From assembly GCF_013778325.1 (NCBI RefSeq), contig NZ_JACEIB010000008.1, positions 1 to 64,000 of the forward strand: a stretch of 64,000 nt of DNA, read 5' to 3'. The DNA is from Sphingomonas chungangi (GTDB taxonomy: Bacteria > Pseudomonadota > Alphaproteobacteria > Sphingomonadales > Sphingomonadaceae). The notes beneath the pieces are model-generated. The model did no database searches. It saw only the letters and a program-made list of their open reading frames with translations, and had not been told where the DNA came from. The first letter of the stretch is position 1, and the number at the start of each line of letters is the position of its first letter. A program made the translations under genes and the position numbers. Shown here piece after piece: positions 63,578 to 64,000 of the stretch.

Positions 63578-64000
63578 GTGGCGGTCTACACCCATGTTCC
63601 GGCCGAGGAGATGGCCGAACTGCTGGCGCGATATGGCGTCGGCGCGCTGCGATCGTTCAAGGGCATCGCCGAGGGCGTCGAGAACAGCAATTATCTGGTC
63701 GAGGCCGAGGGCGCGCGCTTCATCCTGACGCTCTACGAGAAGCGTGTGGATGCGGGCGACCTGCCCTTCTTCCTCGCGCTCCTCGATCATCTCGCCGATC
63801 GCGGCCTGCCGGTGCCGAGGGCACTCAAGGACAAGGATGGCGTCCAGATCCAGACGATCGCGGGACGTCCCGCCTGCCTGATCGAATTTCTGGAGGGGGT
63901 GTCGCTCTCCCATCCCACGCCCGCACAAGCCCGGGCAACGGGTGAAGCGCTCGGGCGGATGCACGGCGCGCTCGCCGATTTCGCACCGGAGCGGCCCAAC
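63578..64000 (+). CDS. thrB: Homoserine kinase (partial, runs off the window)
   Basis: The first 141 residues of an APH-fold homoserine kinase (alphaproteobacterial ThrB type, unrelated to the GHMP kinase of enterics). Start GTG at 63578 with GGGGGA upstream gives MAVYTHVPAEEMAELL; then GVENSNYLVEAEGARFILTL (nucleotide-binding strands) and FLEGVSLSHPT. It phosphorylates homoserine for threonine synthesis. The catalytic HGD and DFG-like motifs lie beyond the end of the window. Confidence 0.9.
   Translation, partial: MAVYTHVPAEEMAELLARYGVGALRSFKGIAEGVENSNYLVEAEGARFILTLYEKRVDAGDLPFFLALLDHLADRGLPVPRALKDKDGVQIQTIAGRPACLIEFLEGVSLSHPTPAQARATGEALGRMHGALADFAPERPN

Overview
The window is GC-rich chromosomal DNA, most likely from a sphingomonad (Alphaproteobacteria, Sphingomonadaceae). 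The clues are three large TonB-dependent receptors, a CpdR-type single-domain response regulator, an alpha-r8/SuhB-like small RNA, a split glycine decarboxylase (gcvPA/gcvPB), an alphaproteobacterial-type homoserine kinase and dispersed palindromes of the type common in sphingomonads. This placement is inference; no rRNA gene is present. I see no transposase, integrase or CRISPR array.

Layout. 0-1 kb: a vsr endonuclease gene next to the 3' end of a tRNA-Val gene, possibly the edge of an island lying to the left. 1-6 kb: cpdR, an N-formylglutamate amidohydrolase, a small RNA with its own promoter and terminator, and a leftward cluster of FAD oxidoreductase, SapC and cytochrome b561. 6-14 kb: rhlE-like helicase, diguanylate cyclase, prfC, M1 peptidase and a HAD phosphatase. 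14-16.3 kb: a Nudix domain fused to a PhoU-like DUF47 domain, 4 bp upstream of a Pit phosphate transporter. 16.3-18.9 kb: an overlapping rarA - yjbR - DUF429-like operon and tRNA-Thr. 19-36 kb: two TonB receptors, a cell-wall hydrolase, a prolyl oligopeptidase, an RND efflux adaptor/pump pair, an APC permease and an M28 peptidase.

36.5-45.3 kb: an accessory-looking block with a frameshifted small gene, a YncE-like propeller protein, a remnant of a COG4705 membrane protein, an AppA-like histidine acid phytase, a TonB receptor and a divergently transcribed two-component system. It suggests regulated use of phytate or another organic phosphate. A 21-bp sequence matching the tRNA-Gln 3' end at 19 of 21 positions lies at its left edge, and the tRNA-Gln gene itself is at its right edge.

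45.4-52.5 kb: ppx/gppA, rlmE, hslVU (hslV reads into a palindromic repeat), an alpha/beta hydrolase, an EamA exporter, tRNA-Leu and two tiny genes. 52.5-55.3 kb: glycosylasparaginase, a decayed cutC carrying a perfect 11-bp tandem repeat of about 12.5 copies, and a FucP/NagP-type sugar transporter. 55.9-61.6 kb: the glycine cleavage operon gcvT-gcvH-methyltransferase-gcvPA-gcvPB behind a tandem glycine riboswitch. The window ends with a lipoprotein gene, ispH and the start of thrB.

Four genes (near 8.94, 36.72, 43.23 and 53.6 kb) look as if they differ from an intact frame by one small indel. Either the strain is losing these genes or the assembly carries indel errors. Start codons were chosen from Shine-Dalgarno spacing and where the protein begins to look like its family.
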